Assembly (NCBI RefSeq): GCF_009807095.1 | Contig: NZ_WUCC01000006.1 | Span: 124,001 to 188,000, forward strand | Reading direction: 5' to 3' | DNA length: 64,000 nt | From: Rathayibacter sp. VKM Ac-2754 | Lineage (GTDB): Bacteria > Actinomycetota > Actinomycetes > Actinomycetales > Microbacteriaceae | Shown here: positions 7,361 through 16,703 of the stretch, in pieces | Position numbering within the stretch: the stretch's first letter is position 1 | How the letters are laid out: each line of letters starts with the position of its first letter | Translations under genes and position numbers: made by a program | Notes under the pieces: generated by a model | Seen by the model: only the letters and a program-made list of their open reading frames with translations | The model's database searches: none | Told to the model about the DNA's origin: nothing

Positions 7361-8738
7361 GGTCGACCTCCTTGCGTGCTCGGTGCGGGCGTCCGGCGTC
7401 GGCCAGGGGGTCCGGGATCTCGTCCGTCCCTGCGTCGGGGTCGGGGGTGTAGCGGATCCGGTCGATGCGCCGTCCGTCGAGGCGTTCGACGCGGAGCGAT
7501 CCGCCGTCGACGTCGACCTCGTCTCCCACGGCGGGGAGGCGGCCGAGCTCGCTCATCACGAAGCCGGCGACCGTCTCGTACGGTCCCTCCTCCGGGATGT
7601 GCACGCCGGCGCGGTCGCGGACCTCGTCGGGCCGGAGCATGCCCGGGAAGGTCGTCGACCCCGGCAGCTTCACGACGTCGGCGCGCGAGCGGTCGTGCTC
7701 GTCGGCGACCTCGCCCACGAGCTCCTCGACCAGGTCCTCGAGGGTCGCGACCCCCGCGGTCCCGCCGTACTCGTCGACCACGACGGCCAGCTGGAACCCG
7801 CGGCCGCGGAGCTCGGTGAGCAGCACGTCGAGCTTCATCGTCTCGGGCACGCGGAGGGGCTCCGAGCGCAGCGCCGTGACCGGCACGTCGGAGCGCTTGC
7901 CGCGGGGCACGGCGACGGCCTGCTTGACGTGCACGACGCCGACGATGTCGTCGATGTCGTCGTCGGTGATCGGGAAGCGCGAGAGCCCGGTCGTGCGGGC
8001 GAGGTCGAGGACGTCCTGCGCGGTGCTCGCGCGCTCGAGCGTCGAGAGCCGCAGGCGCGGGGTCATCACGTCGCCGGCGGAGAGGGCCGAGAAGCGGAGG
8101 GTGCGCCCGAGCAGGTCGGCCGTGTCCTCCTCGAGCAGCCCGGCGCTCGCGGAGTGGCGGACGAGGCTCGAGAGCTCCTCGGCGCTGCGGGCGCCCGAGA
8201 GCTCCTCCTTCGGCTCGATGCCGACGAGGCGCAGCAGGGCGTTGGCGCTGCCGTTCAGCAGCGCGACCGCGGGGCGGAAGACGGTGGTGAAAGCGGTCTG
8301 CAGCGGCACGACGAGCTTCGCCGTGGCGCGCGGCAGCGCCAGCGCGAAGTTCTTGGGGACGAGCTCGCCGAGGATCATCGACAGCAGGGTCGCGATGACG
8401 ATCGCGACGACGGTCATGACCGGGTCCAGCACGTCCTCCGGCAGGCCCAGTCCGCTGAACGGCTGCTCGAGGAGGGTCGAGAGCGCCGGCTCCATCGTGT
8501 AGCCGGTGAGGAGGGTCGTCAGCGTGATGCCGAGCTGCGCGCTCGAGAGGTGGGTGGACGTCACCTTGAGCGCGGCGATCGTCATGCCGAGTCGGGTCTC
8601 GCCGCGGTCTCGGCGGGCCTCGAGGTCGGCCCGGTCGAGGTTGACGAGCGCGAACTCGCTCGCGACGAACACGCCGGTGCCGAGCGTCAGGAGGAGTCCG
8701 ACGCCGAGCAGGATCCACTCACTGCCCACGGGGGCCAC
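7353..8738 (-). CDS. CNNM/CorC-family membrane protein with CBS and CorC_HlyC domains
   Basis: A 461-residue paralogue of the following gene with the full architecture: a CNNM (DUF21) membrane domain (1-190, with ASEFALVNLDRADLEARR and LGELVPKNFALALP), a CBS pair (about 210-330, including MTPRLRLSTLERAS) and a C-terminal CorC_HlyC domain (about 345-435, with VVDEYGGTAGVATLEDLVEELVGEV). It probably takes part in Mg2+ homeostasis at the cytoplasmic membrane. The start is taken as GTG 8738. A divalent-cation theme continues upstream with corA in the same orientation. Confidence 0.9.
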   Translation of the reverse strand: MAPVGSEWILLGVGLLLTLGTGVFVASEFALVNLDRADLEARRDRGETRLGMTIAALKVTSTHLSSAQLGITLTTLLTGYTMEPALSTLLEQPFSGLGLPEDVLDPVMTVVAIVIATLLSMILGELVPKNFALALPRATAKLVVPLQTAFTTVFRPAVALLNGSANALLRLVGIEPKEELSGARSAEELSSLVRHSASAGLLEEDTADLLGRTLRFSALSAGDVMTPRLRLSTLERASTAQDVLDLARTTGLSRFPITDDDIDDIVGVVHVKQAVAVPRGKRSDVPVTALRSEPLRVPETMKLDVLLTELRGRGFQLAVVVDEYGGTAGVATLEDLVEELVGEVADEHDRSRADVVKLPGSTTFPGMLRPDEVRDRAGVHIPEEGPYETVAGFVMSELGRLPAVGDEVDVDGGSLRVERLDGRRIDRIRYTPDPDAGTDEIPDPLADAGRPHRARKEVDHE

Positions 8739-8862
8739 CCCCCGTCACGAGGAGGGGGGTCGAGAGGTACCGGACGAGCCGGTCCGAGGGCGGATGGGCA
8801 GAAGGGGGGTCGTCCATTGTGGCGTCGAGTCTACCGGCCGGGGCGGCGTGGTCGGAGCCGGA

Positions 8863-9873
8863 TCAGAGCCATTTCTTGCGCTTGAAGACGGCGTAGAGCG
8901 CGAAGCCGAAGACGAGCATCAGCCCGATGGCCCAGGGGTAGCCGAGCTGCCAGTGCAGCTCGGGCATGACGTCGAAGTTCATCCCGTAGATGCCGGCGAC
9001 CAGGGTCGGTGCGAAGAGGATCGCCGCCCACGACGAGATCTTCCGCACGACGTCGTTCTGCGCGAGCCCCGTCTCGGTCTGGCGGCGCGAGACCAGCGTG
9101 GAGTGCACGGTGAGGGCCTTGTCGAGGATCGCGCGGAGGGCGTCCACCGCCTCCGTCACCCGGATCGTGTGATCGAGCACGTCGCGGAGCGAGCGGTGGA
9201 GCTCGACGCGCTCGGGACTCGCCGCCGCCGCCGTCGCGTCGTCGGCCAGCAGGTGCAACAGCGCGGTCAGCGGCTGCACCGACCGCTGGAAGTGGATGAC
9301 CTCGCGCGAGAGCCGGTAGATGCGCTCGGACAGTCCGTCGTCGGAGTCGACCCCGAACAGCTGGTCCTCGATCTCGTCGACGTCGCCCTGCACGCCCTGC
9401 ACGACGGGCGCGTACTCGTCCACGACCTGGTCGAGGATCGCGTACAGCACCGCCTCCGGCCCGCGGGCGAGGAGGGCGGGGTCCTCCTCGAGGCGCCGGC
9501 GCACCCGGGCGAGGTCGGGCGAGTCGGCGTGCCGGATCGTCACGACGAAGTCCGGACCGACGAACACGTGCAGCTCGCCGAAGACGACCGTCTCTGCCGC
9601 GTCGACGTAGCGGGCAGGCCTCAGCACCACGAAGAGCCCGTCGTCGTAGCGCTCGAGCTTGGCCCGCTGGTGCCCGCTCAGCGCGTCCTCGACCGCGAGC
9701 GGGTGCAGCCCGAACTCCTCGGCGACCGCTTCGACCTCCTCGCGGGTCGGGCGGTAGAGCCCGATCCACGCCATCCCGTGCTCCTCGCGCATCAGCTCGA
9801 AAGTGTCCTCGAGCGAATCCGGGTTGCGGATGCGGCGGCCGCCGACGTACACGGCGTTGTCGACGATGGTCAT
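8863..9873 (-). CDS. corA: Magnesium/cobalt transporter CorA
   Basis: A 336-residue CorA-type channel: a large N-terminal cytosolic domain, a long stalk helix, and two C-terminal membrane helices with the signature GMN in the loop after the first (IYGMNFDVMPEL, about 30 residues from the end). The C-terminus is basic (FKRKKWL), as usual. It forms a pentameric Mg2+ uptake channel in the cytoplasmic membrane. The start ATG 9873 is preceded by TAGAAC (9881-9886, complement) at a 7-nt distance, suggesting a leaderless mRNA. It is followed in the same orientation by the two CNNM genes, a likely Mg2+ uptake/efflux set. Confidence 0.95.
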   Translation of the reverse strand: MTIVDNAVYVGGRRIRNPDSLEDTFELMREEHGMAWIGLYRPTREEVEAVAEEFGLHPLAVEDALSGHQRAKLERYDDGLFVVLRPARYVDAAETVVFGELHVFVGPDFVVTIRHADSPDLARVRRRLEEDPALLARGPEAVLYAILDQVVDEYAPVVQGVQGDVDEIEDQLFGVDSDDGLSERIYRLSREVIHFQRSVQPLTALLHLLADDATAAAASPERVELHRSLRDVLDHTIRVTEAVDALRAILDKALTVHSTLVSRRQTETGLAQNDVVRKISSWAAILFAPTLVAGIYGMNFDVMPELHWQLGYPWAIGLMLVFGFALYAVFKRKKWL

Positions 9874-9901
9874 GCGGACGGTTCTAGCACGCGGCGGCCG
9901 G

Positions 9902-11341
9902 TCACCAGCTGACCGGCAGCGCCTTGCCCTCCTCGTAACCCGCCGCCGACTGGAGGCCCACCAGGGCGCGGTCGTGGAAGTCGGCGACGCTGCGCGCTCC
10001 CGCGTAGGTGAAGGAGGAGCGGACCCCCGAGGTGATCATGTCGAGCAGGTCCTCGAGCGAGGGACGCAGCGGGTCGAGGTAGATGGTCGACGACGAGATT
10101 CCCTCGGCGAAGAGGCGCTTGCGGGCGAGCTCGTAGGCGTCGAGGCGCTCGAAGCGCTCCTGGACGGCCTTGGCCGACGCCATCCCCCAGCTCTCCTTGT
10201 AGAGCCGGCCCGCCGCGTCGCTGCGCAGGTCGCCCGGCGCCTCGATGGTCCCGGCGAACCAGGAGCCGATCATCACCGATGAGGCGCCCGCCGCGAGCGC
10301 GAGCGCCACATCGCGCGGGTAGCGCACCCCGCCGTCGGCCCAGACGTGCGCCCCGAGCTCGCGAGCGCGCTCGGCCGTCTCGAGCACCGCCGAGAACTGC
10401 GGCCGGCCGACGGCCGTCATCATGCGGGTCGTGCACATCGCGCCGGGTCCGACTCCCACCTTGAGGATGTCGGCGCCGGCCTCGACGAGGTCGTGCACCG
10501 CCTCGGCCGTGACGACGTTGCCGGCGGCGATCGGCACGCCGAGCTCCAGCGCCGAGACCGTGCGCAGGGCGCGGAGCATCCCCTCCTGGTGGCCGTGCGC
10601 CGTGTCGAGGACGAGCACGTCGACTCCGGCCTCCACGAGCGCCCCGGCCTTGGCGGCCACGTCGCCGTTGATGCCGACCGCGGCGGCGACCCGGAGGCGG
10701 CCGTGCGCGTCGAGCGCGGGGTCGTAGAGGGTGGAGCGCAGGGCGCCGGTGCGCGAGAGCGTGCCGACGAGCGCTCCGTGGTGCAGGACCGGGGCGAAGT
10801 CGAGGTCGGCCGCCGTCATCAGGTCGAAAGCGGCGCGGCCGGTCGGCACGTCGTCGGCGTCGATCGCGGGTGCCGCCCCGTGCACGAGGTCGCCGAGGCG
10901 GGCATCGGGCAGCGCCGTGCCGAGGCGGGCGGCGGGGACGGTGCCGAGGATCGTGCCGTCCTGCTCCTGGATCACGAAGCCGTGGCCGGCGACGGCGGGC
11001 AGGATCGTGAGCGCCTCCTCCACCGTGGTGTCCGGAGTCGCGGTCAGCGCCCCCGAGAAGGCGACCGGCTGCTCCTTCACCCAGCGGATCGCGGCGTCGA
11101 GCGCCTGCAACGGCATGTCCTGCGGCAGGACGCCGAGGCCGCCCCGGCGGGCGAGCGTCGCGGCGAGCTTCGGGCCGGTCACCGAGTTCATGTTCGAGGA
11201 GACGAGCGGGATCGTGGCGCCCGTGCCGTCTCCGGGGGCCAGCGAGACGTCGAGCCTGCTGGTGACCGAGGACCGTCCGGGAACGAGGAAGACGTCGGAG
11301 TAGGTGAGGTCGCCCGAGGGCGTCCCGCCGTAGAAGCGCAT
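9902..11341 (-). CDS. guaB1: GuaB1-family GMP reductase (IMP dehydrogenase-related)
   Basis: A 479-residue TIM-barrel protein with an inserted pair of CBS domains (about residues 95-210). Visible motifs are the N-terminal LTYSDVFLVPGRSSV, VLDTAHGHQEGML, the catalytic-cysteine loop VGVGPGAMCTTRMMT and the ADGGVRYPRDVALALAAGA phosphate site. GuaB1 proteins form an actinobacterial branch separate from IMP dehydrogenase GuaB2; the mycobacterial enzyme is described as a GMP reductase that converts GMP to IMP. TAGCGT (11349-11354, complement) lies 7 nt before the ATG, fitting a leaderless mRNA. It is divergent from kgd. Confidence 0.9.
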   Translation of the reverse strand: MRFYGGTPSGDLTYSDVFLVPGRSSVTSRLDVSLAPGDGTGATIPLVSSNMNSVTGPKLAATLARRGGLGVLPQDMPLQALDAAIRWVKEQPVAFSGALTATPDTTVEEALTILPAVAGHGFVIQEQDGTILGTVPAARLGTALPDARLGDLVHGAAPAIDADDVPTGRAAFDLMTAADLDFAPVLHHGALVGTLSRTGALRSTLYDPALDAHGRLRVAAAVGINGDVAAKAGALVEAGVDVLVLDTAHGHQEGMLRALRTVSALELGVPIAAGNVVTAEAVHDLVEAGADILKVGVGPGAMCTTRMMTAVGRPQFSAVLETAERARELGAHVWADGGVRYPRDVALALAAGASSVMIGSWFAGTIEAPGDLRSDAAGRLYKESWGMASAKAVQERFERLDAYELARKRLFAEGISSSTIYLDPLRPSLEDLLDMITSGVRSSFTYAGARSVADFHDRALVGLQSAAGYEEGKALPVSW

Positions 11342-11538
11342 GCCACAGACGCTACTCCGACCCGCGCGCGAGGCCGCCGCAGCCGGGATCCGGGCTAGGC
11401 TTGACGACCGGGACGGGACCGGGCGGAGGCGCCGGTCCAGCGGACGAGGACGACCTTCTCTCCGCCGGGATCCGTGCGTCGAGGGATGCGGCGGGCCCGT
11501 CCGGATGACCGCCGAGGCGTCAGCGCCGGAGCGAGACC

Positions 11539-14500
11539 ATGCACGAACGAATCAACGGAGAGAGTGGGCGATCGGCTGTGTCGAGCCAATTGACCGGTGT
11601 GGGTACGGACCAGGGCTCGGAGGACTTCGGAGCCAACGAGTGGCTCGTGGAGGAGCTGTACGAGCAGTACAGCGCCGACAAGGCCTCCGTGGACGAGTCC
11701 TGGTGGCCGATCCTGGAGCGATACGGCCAGCAGCTCGCCGCCAAGGGCGCAGCGACTCCCCCGGCGGCTGCGGAGAAGCCCGCCCCCGCGGAGAAGCCGG
11801 CCGAGAGCGCCTCGAGCAGCGCGGGCGCCACAGTGACCCATCCCGTCACCTCCGCCGCTGCGACTCCGCCCTCGCGCACCACCTCGAAGCAGCCCAAGTC
11901 CGCGCCCATCCCTGCGGACGCGCCCGTGAGCAAGCCCGCCGAGGCCGACACGACCCCGGCCGAGGAGGACGTCGTCTCGCCGCTGCGCGGGATGGCGAAG
12001 AGCCTCGCCACCAACATGGACGCCAGCCTGAGCATCCCGACGGCGACGAGCGTCCGCACGATCCCGGCCAAGCTGATGATCGACAACCGCATCGTGATCA
12101 ACAACCACCTGCGCCGCACCCGCGGCGGCAAGGTGTCGTTCACCCACCTGATCGGCTGGGCGCTGATCCGCGCGCTCAAGGACTTCCCGAGCCAGAACGT
12201 CTACTACGACGAGCCCGGCGGCAAGCCCTCGGTCGTCGCCCCGGCGCACGTCAACCTCGGCATCGCCATCGACATGCCCAAGCCCGACGGCACCCGCGCG
12301 CTGCTCGTGCCGAGCATCAAGCGCGCCGACACTCTGAGCTTCACCGCCTACCTCTCCGCCTACGAGGACCTGGTCAAGCGCGCCCGCGGCAACAAGCTGG
12401 TCGCCGGCGACTTCGCGGGCACCACGCTCTCGCTCACCAACCCCGGAGGCATCGGCACCGTCCACTCCGTGCCCCGCCTGATGAAGGGCCAGGGCTGCAT
12501 CATCGGCGCCGGCGCCCTCGAGTACCCGGCCGAGTTCCAGGGCTCGTCCGAGAAGACCCTCGTCGAGCTCGGCATAGGCAAGACCATCACGCTGACCTCG
12601 ACCTACGACCACCGCGTCATCCAGGGCGCCGGCTCGGGCGAGTTCCTCAAGATCGTGCACGAGCTGCTGATCGGCAAGCGCGGCTTCTACGAGGACATCT
12701 TCGCCGCGCTGCGCATCCCCTACGACCCGATCCACTGGTCGACCGACATCGCCGTCGACCTGGCCGAGCGCGTCTCGAAGACCTCGCGCGTGCAGGAGCT
12801 CATCAACTCCTTCCGCGTGCGCGGCCACCTGATGGCCGACGTCGACCCGCTCGAGTACGTGCAGCGCTCGCACCCCGACCTGGCGATCGAGAGCCACGGC
12901 CTCACCTTCTGGGACCTCGACCGCGAGTTCGTCACCGACGGCTTCGGCGGGGCGCGCCAGCTCAAGCTGCGCGACATCCTCGGCATCCTCCGCGACTCCT
13001 ACTGCCGCACCGTCGGCGTCGAGTACATGCACATCCAGGACCCGGAGCAGCGCGCCTGGATGCAGCAGAAGCTCGAGCGCGGCTACGAGAAGCCGGGCCA
13101 CGACGAGCAGCTGCGGATCCTCGGCCGACTCAACGAGGCCGAGGCGTTCGAGACCTTCCTGCAGACCAAGTACGTCGGTCAGAAGCGCTTCTCGCTCGAG
13201 GGCGGGGAGTCGCTGATCGCGCTCCTCGACGCCGTGCTGCAGGGCGCCGCCGACGACGGACTCGACGAGGTCGCGATCGGCATGGCCCACCGCGGCCGCC
13301 TCAACGTGCTCACGAACATCGCCGGCAAGACCTACGGCCAGATCTTCCGCGAGTTCGAGGGGACCCAGGACCCCAAGACGGTCCAGGGCTCCGGTGACGT
13401 GAAGTACCACCTCGGCACCGAGGGCACCTTCCGCGGCGCCGGCGGCGAGGAGATCCCCGTGTACCTCGCGGCCAACCCCTCCCACCTCGAGGCCGTGAAC
13501 GGCGTGCTCGAGGGCATCGTCCGCGCCAAGCAGGACCGCAAGCCCATCGGCACCTTCACCACGCTCCCGATCCTCGTCCACGGCGACGCGGCGATGGCCG
13601 GCCAGGGCGTGGTCGTCGAGACGCTGCAGATGTCGCAGCTGCGCGCGTACCGCACCGGCGGCACGATCCACATCAACATCAACAACCAGGTCGGATTCAC
13701 GACCCCGCCGCACGAGGCCCGCACCTCGATCTACTCGACCGACATGGCCAAGACGATCCAGGCGCCGATCTTCCACGTGAACGGCGACGACCCCGAGGCC
13801 GTCGTGCACGTCGGGCAGCTCGCGTTCGAGTACCGCCAGCGGTTCAACCGCGACGTGGTCATCGACCTGATCTGCTACCGCCGTCGCGGTCACAACGAGG
13901 GCGACGACCCCTCGATGACCCAGCCCCTGATGTACAGCCTGATCGAGGCCAAGCGCTCGGTGCGCAAGCTCTACACCGAAGCGCTCGTCGGTCGCGGCGA
14001 CATCACCGAGGAGGAGTACGACCGGGCGCACCAGGACTTCCAGGACCGCCTCGAGCGGGCCTTCGCCGAGACCCACGCGGCGCAGACCGGCGCGATCCCC
14101 GTGATCAGCGCCGACGGCGACTCCGTGGCCGACCTCGAGCTGCCCGACGCGCAGCAGGGCGCGGACTACCCGGGCGAGCCCGAGGTGACCGGAGTGAAGA
14201 ACGAGGTCGTCACCCGCATCGGCGACGCGTTCAACTCGCCGCCCGAGGGCTTCACCGTGCACCCGAAGCTGCAGCAGCTGCTGACCAAGCGCCAGGAGAT
14301 GAGCCGCTCCGGCTCGATCGACTGGGCGTTCGGCGAGCTGCTGGCGCTCGGCTCGCTGCTGCTCGAGGACACTCCGGTGCGCCTGGTCGGCCAGGACACC
14401 CGCCGGGGCACCTTCGTCCAGCGCCACGCGGTGCTGCACGACCGCGAGAACGGCCAGGAGTGGCTGCCGCTGATGAACCTGTCGGACCAGCAGGCCCGGC

Positions 14501-15336
14501 TCTGGATCTACGACTCGCTGCTCTCGGAGTACGCCGCGATGGCGTTCGAGTACGGCTACTCCGTCGAGCGCCCCGACTCCCTCGTGCTGTGGGAGGCGCA
14601 GTTCGGCGACTTCGCGAACGGCGCGCAGATCGTCATCGACGAGTTCATCTCCTCGGCCGAGCAGAAGTGGGGCCAGCGCTCGTCGCTCGTCCTGCTGCTC
14701 CCGCACGGCTACGAGGGTCAGGGTCCCGACCACTCGTCGGCCCGCATCGAGCGCTACCTGCAGATGTGCGCTGAGCGGAACATGACCGTCGCGCGTCCGT
14801 CGACCCCGGCGTCCTACTTCCACCTGCTGCGCCGCCAGGCGTACTCGCGTCCGCGCCGCCCACTGATCGTCTTCACCCCGAAGGCGATGCTGCGGCTGCG
14901 CGGAGCGTCGAGCCCCGTCGAGGACTTCACCTCGGGGCGCTTCGAGCCCGTGATCGACGACGCGCGCATCCAGGACGCGTCGGCGGTGAAGCGCGTGCTG
15001 CTGCACGCCGGCAAGGTGCACTACGACCTGAAGGCCGAGCTCGAGAAGAAGCCCGACGACGGCATCGCGCTCGTCCGCCTCGAGCAGTACTACCCCGCTC
15101 CGCTCGAGGAGCTGCGCGGCATCGCCGAGCGCTACCCCGACGCCGAGTTCGTCTGGGTGCAGGACGAGCCCGAGAACCAGGGCGCGTGGCCGTTCATCGC
15201 GCTCGAGGTCGCTCCGCACCTCGGGCGTCCGATCCGCGTGGTGTCGCGGCCGTCCGCGGCCTCGCCGGCCGCCGGCTCGGCCAAGCGCCACGCCTCCGAG
15301 CAGGCCGACCTGCTGTCGCGGGCGCTCACCCGGTGA
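11539..15336 (+). CDS. kgd: Multifunctional 2-oxoglutarate decarboxylase / E1-E2 fusion (Kgd)
   Basis: A 1265-residue TCA-cycle enzyme, close to the usual actinobacterial length of about 1,230. Domains in order: the E1 N-terminal segment FGANEWLVEELYEQYSADKA (about 30-60), an Ala/Pro/Ser-rich linker (70-150), an E2-like succinyltransferase domain (about 155-375, with YDHRVIQGAGSGEFL near 355) and the thiamine-diphosphate E1 domain to the end (MAHRGRLNVLTNIAGKTYGQ; GDAAMAGQGVVVETL; HININNQVGFTT). With DlaT and Lpd, encoded elsewhere, it forms the 2-oxoglutarate dehydrogenase complex. GGAG sits 7 nt before ATG 11539; GTG 11578 is an alternative start. In actinobacteria the FHA protein OdhI/GarA inhibits it. 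Confidence 0.95.
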   Translation: MHERINGESGRSAVSSQLTGVGTDQGSEDFGANEWLVEELYEQYSADKASVDESWWPILERYGQQLAAKGAATPPAAAEKPAPAEKPAESASSSAGATVTHPVTSAAATPPSRTTSKQPKSAPIPADAPVSKPAEADTTPAEEDVVSPLRGMAKSLATNMDASLSIPTATSVRTIPAKLMIDNRIVINNHLRRTRGGKVSFTHLIGWALIRALKDFPSQNVYYDEPGGKPSVVAPAHVNLGIAIDMPKPDGTRALLVPSIKRADTLSFTAYLSAYEDLVKRARGNKLVAGDFAGTTLSLTNPGGIGTVHSVPRLMKGQGCIIGAGALEYPAEFQGSSEKTLVELGIGKTITLTSTYDHRVIQGAGSGEFLKIVHELLIGKRGFYEDIFAALRIPYDPIHWSTDIAVDLAERVSKTSRVQELINSFRVRGHLMADVDPLEYVQRSHPDLAIESHGLTFWDLDREFVTDGFGGARQLKLRDILGILRDSYCRTVGVEYMHIQDPEQRAWMQQKLERGYEKPGHDEQLRILGRLNEAEAFETFLQTKYVGQKRFSLEGGESLIALLDAVLQGAADDGLDEVAIGMAHRGRLNVLTNIAGKTYGQIFREFEGTQDPKTVQGSGDVKYHLGTEGTFRGAGGEEIPVYLAANPSHLEAVNGVLEGIVRAKQDRKPIGTFTTLPILVHGDAAMAGQGVVVETLQMSQLRAYRTGGTIHININNQVGFTTPPHEARTSIYSTDMAKTIQAPIFHVNGDDPEAVVHVGQLAFEYRQRFNRDVVIDLICYRRRGHNEGDDPSMTQPLMYSLIEAKRSVRKLYTEALVGRGDITEEEYDRAHQDFQDRLERAFAETHAAQTGAIPVISADGDSVADLELPDAQQGADYPGEPEVTGVKNEVVTRIGDAFNSPPEGFTVHPKLQQLLTKRQEMSRSGSIDWAFGELLALGSLLLEDTPVRLVGQDTRRGTFVQRHAVLHDRENGQEWLPLMNLSDQQARLWIYDSLLSEYAAMAFEYGYSVERPDSLVLWEAQFGDFANGAQIVIDEFISSAEQKWGQRSSLVLLLPHGYEGQGPDHSSARIERYLQMCAERNMTVARPSTPASYFHLLRRQAYSRPRRPLIVFTPKAMLRLRGASSPVEDFTSGRFEPVIDDARIQDASAVKRVLLHAGKVHYDLKAELEKKPDDGIALVRLEQYYPAPLEELRGIAERYPDAEFVWVQDEPENQGAWPFIALEVAPHLGRPIRVVSRPSAASPAAGSAKRHASEQADLLSRALTR

Positions 15337-15417
15337 CCTCCGGCTCGTGAGACGTCGTTCGGCTCGTCAGACCTCCGGGTTCTGACGAGCCGAACGTGTT
15401 CCTGCGAGCCGGAGGTC
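15335..15417. repeat. Nested GGCTCG palindrome, family B, copy 1
   Basis: Starts within the kgd stop codon. The outer arms 15335-15347 and 15405-15417 pair over 13 nt, and the inner arms 15357-15371 and 15381-15395 pair over 15 nt around a 9-nt loop. The common plan is CTCCGGCTCG, about 10 nt, TTCGGCTCG, loop, and the mirror image. Other copies are at 19687, 30065 and 49841. Its place between two convergent genes suggests a bidirectional terminator or mRNA 3'-end structure. Confidence 0.85.
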
Positions 15418-15442
15418 GGCGCCGGGTTGCCGCCTCGTAAGA

Positions 15443-15510
15443 CGAGGGAACCCCGGTGCGTCGAGGGAGCCTGCTGCTGCAGGCCGTCTCGACGGACCGG
15501 GGTTCCCTCG
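15443..15510. terminator. Bidirectional terminator-like hairpin between kgd and rsrA
   Basis: A 15-bp perfect stem (15443-15457 with 15496-15510) continues inward with 7 of 8 further pairs and is capped by a 6-bp hairpin (15469-15484). It lies between the convergent kgd and rsrA genes, right after the family B palindrome. It has no T-tract, which is common for GC-rich actinobacterial terminators. Confidence 0.7.
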
Positions 15511-15525
15511 ACGCGGTGGCGAGCG

Positions 15526-15789
15526 CTAGACGCGCGCCTGGACCTGCGTGTGGGTCGCCTGCGAGTCGCGGAGCATGCCGAGCACCTGGGCGCGGAGATC
15601 CTCCGGCGCCGTCTCCTTGCACGCGCGCTGCACGGCGACGGTCAGCACGACGCCGACCTTCGCCTCACCGGAGCAGTCGGGGCAGTTCGCCATGTGCTCG
15701 CGGATGTCGGCGGCGTCCTCCTTGCCGAGCTCGTCGTGCAGGTACTCCTCGAGTTCGGCCTTCGCCTTGGTGCAGCCGCAGTCGGTCAT
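15526..15789 (-). CDS. rsrA: Zinc-binding anti-sigma factor, RsrA-like
   Basis: An 87-residue protein with a ZAS-type anti-sigma motif H-x3-C-x2-C (HMANCPDC, residues 32-39) and further cysteines near the N-terminus (Cys4, Cys6) and at Cys56. Proteins of this type (RsrA, RshA) hold SigR/SigH inactive in reducing conditions and release it when thiols are oxidised and zinc is lost. Its ATG overlaps the sigR stop (ATGA), so the pair is translated together, as in other actinobacteria. Which cysteines are zinc ligands is inferred from the family, not shown here. Confidence 0.88.
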   Translation of the reverse strand: MTDCGCTKAKAELEEYLHDELGKEDAADIREHMANCPDCSGEAKVGVVLTVAVQRACKETAPEDLRAQVLGMLRDSQATHTQVQARV

Positions 15790-16547
15790 TTCGTGCTCCC
15801 GGAGGTGAAAGCGGCGCGGATCCCGCGCTCGCGTGCGTAGTCGGTCAGTCGTTCGCGCAGCATGCGCCGACCGCGGTGCAGCCGGCTCATCACGGTCCCG
15901 ACGGGGGTCTTCATGATGTCCGCGATCTCCTGGTAGGAGAATCCCTCGACGTCCGCGAAGTAGACGGCGAGCCGGAAGTCCTCGGGGATCGCCTGCAGGG
16001 CCTCCTTGACGGCGGTGTCGGGGAGGTGGTCGATCGCCTCCGCCTCGGCCGAGCGGCTCGAGGTCGCGGTGGTCGACTCCGCGCCGCCGAGCTGCCAGTC
16101 CTCGAGCTCGTCGATCGCGCTCTGGTAGGGCTCGCGCTGCTTCTTGCGGTACGAGTTGATGAAGGTGTTGGTGAGGATGCGGTAGAGCCACGCCTTGAGG
16201 TTCGTGCCCTGCTCGAACTGCTTGAAGGCGCCGAACGCCTTCGCGAACGTCTCCTGCACCAGGTCCTGGGCGTCGGAGGGGTTCTTCGTCATCCGCAGAC
16301 CCGCGGCGTACAGCTGGTCGATGAACGGCAGCGCCTGCTCCTCGAACAGTGAGCGGACGTCGACCGGCGCCTCGGGTGCGAGGTCGCCGAGGGACTCCTC
16401 GACGGTCGCCTCGATCGTCTGCTCGGTCTCCGCCGTCGACGGCTGGGCCGCTGAGGGCTCGGCCGCGGACGTCTGCGGCACCGTGGGCTCGGCCGGTGCG
16501 GGCGCCTCGTCGGCGGTGAGGGGGCGGGGGGAGTCGTCGCGTGTCAT
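15786..16547 (-). CDS. sigR: ECF RNA polymerase sigma factor SigR/SigH
   Basis: A 253-residue extracytoplasmic-function sigma factor that should direct the disulfide-stress regulon. After an acidic Ala/Pro/Thr-rich leader (1-75), region 2 carries [14 protein letters not shown] and [20 protein letters not shown], and region 4 carries [20 protein letters not shown] and [15 protein letters not shown] chose ATG 16547 over an in-frame ATG at 16646: the extra 33 residues are Arg-rich and unlike the family, and TAGAAT (16556-16561, complement) lies 8 nt before ATG 16547. It is translationally coupled to rsrA and divergent from aroA, the arrangement also seen around mycobacterial sigH. Confidence 0.9.
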   Translation of the reverse strand: MTRDDSPRPLTADEAPAPAEPTVPQTSAAEPSAAQPSTAETEQTIEATVEESLGDLAPEAPVDVRSLFEEQALPFIDQLYAAGLRMTKNPSDAQDLVQETFAKAFGAFKQFEQGTNLKAWLYRILTNTFINSYRKKQREPYQSAIDELEDWQLGGAESTTATSSRSAEAEAIDHLPDTAVKEALQAIPEDFRLAVYFADVEGFSYQEIADIMKTPVGTVMSRLHRGRRMLRERLTDYARERGIRAAFTSGSTK

Positions 16548-16703
16548 CACGAGCGATTCTAGGCCGCGGGGTGCCGTGCGGCCCGGGGTTGCCCCGGCGC
16601 GCACGCGTCGGGTGACGAGGGGGCGTGCGATCGTCGTCGAGACCATGCGCCACCCCTCTCCCGTCGCCGCTGACCGTGTGCCTGCCGACTACTCTGATAA
16701 CCG

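Noticed and set aside
11395-15291. A 1298-codon open frame on the minus strand opposite kgd.
   Set aside because: It is a GC-rich shadow of kgd: Val/Leu/Arg/Gly-rich, no recognisable domain, and kgd on the plus strand is unmistakable.
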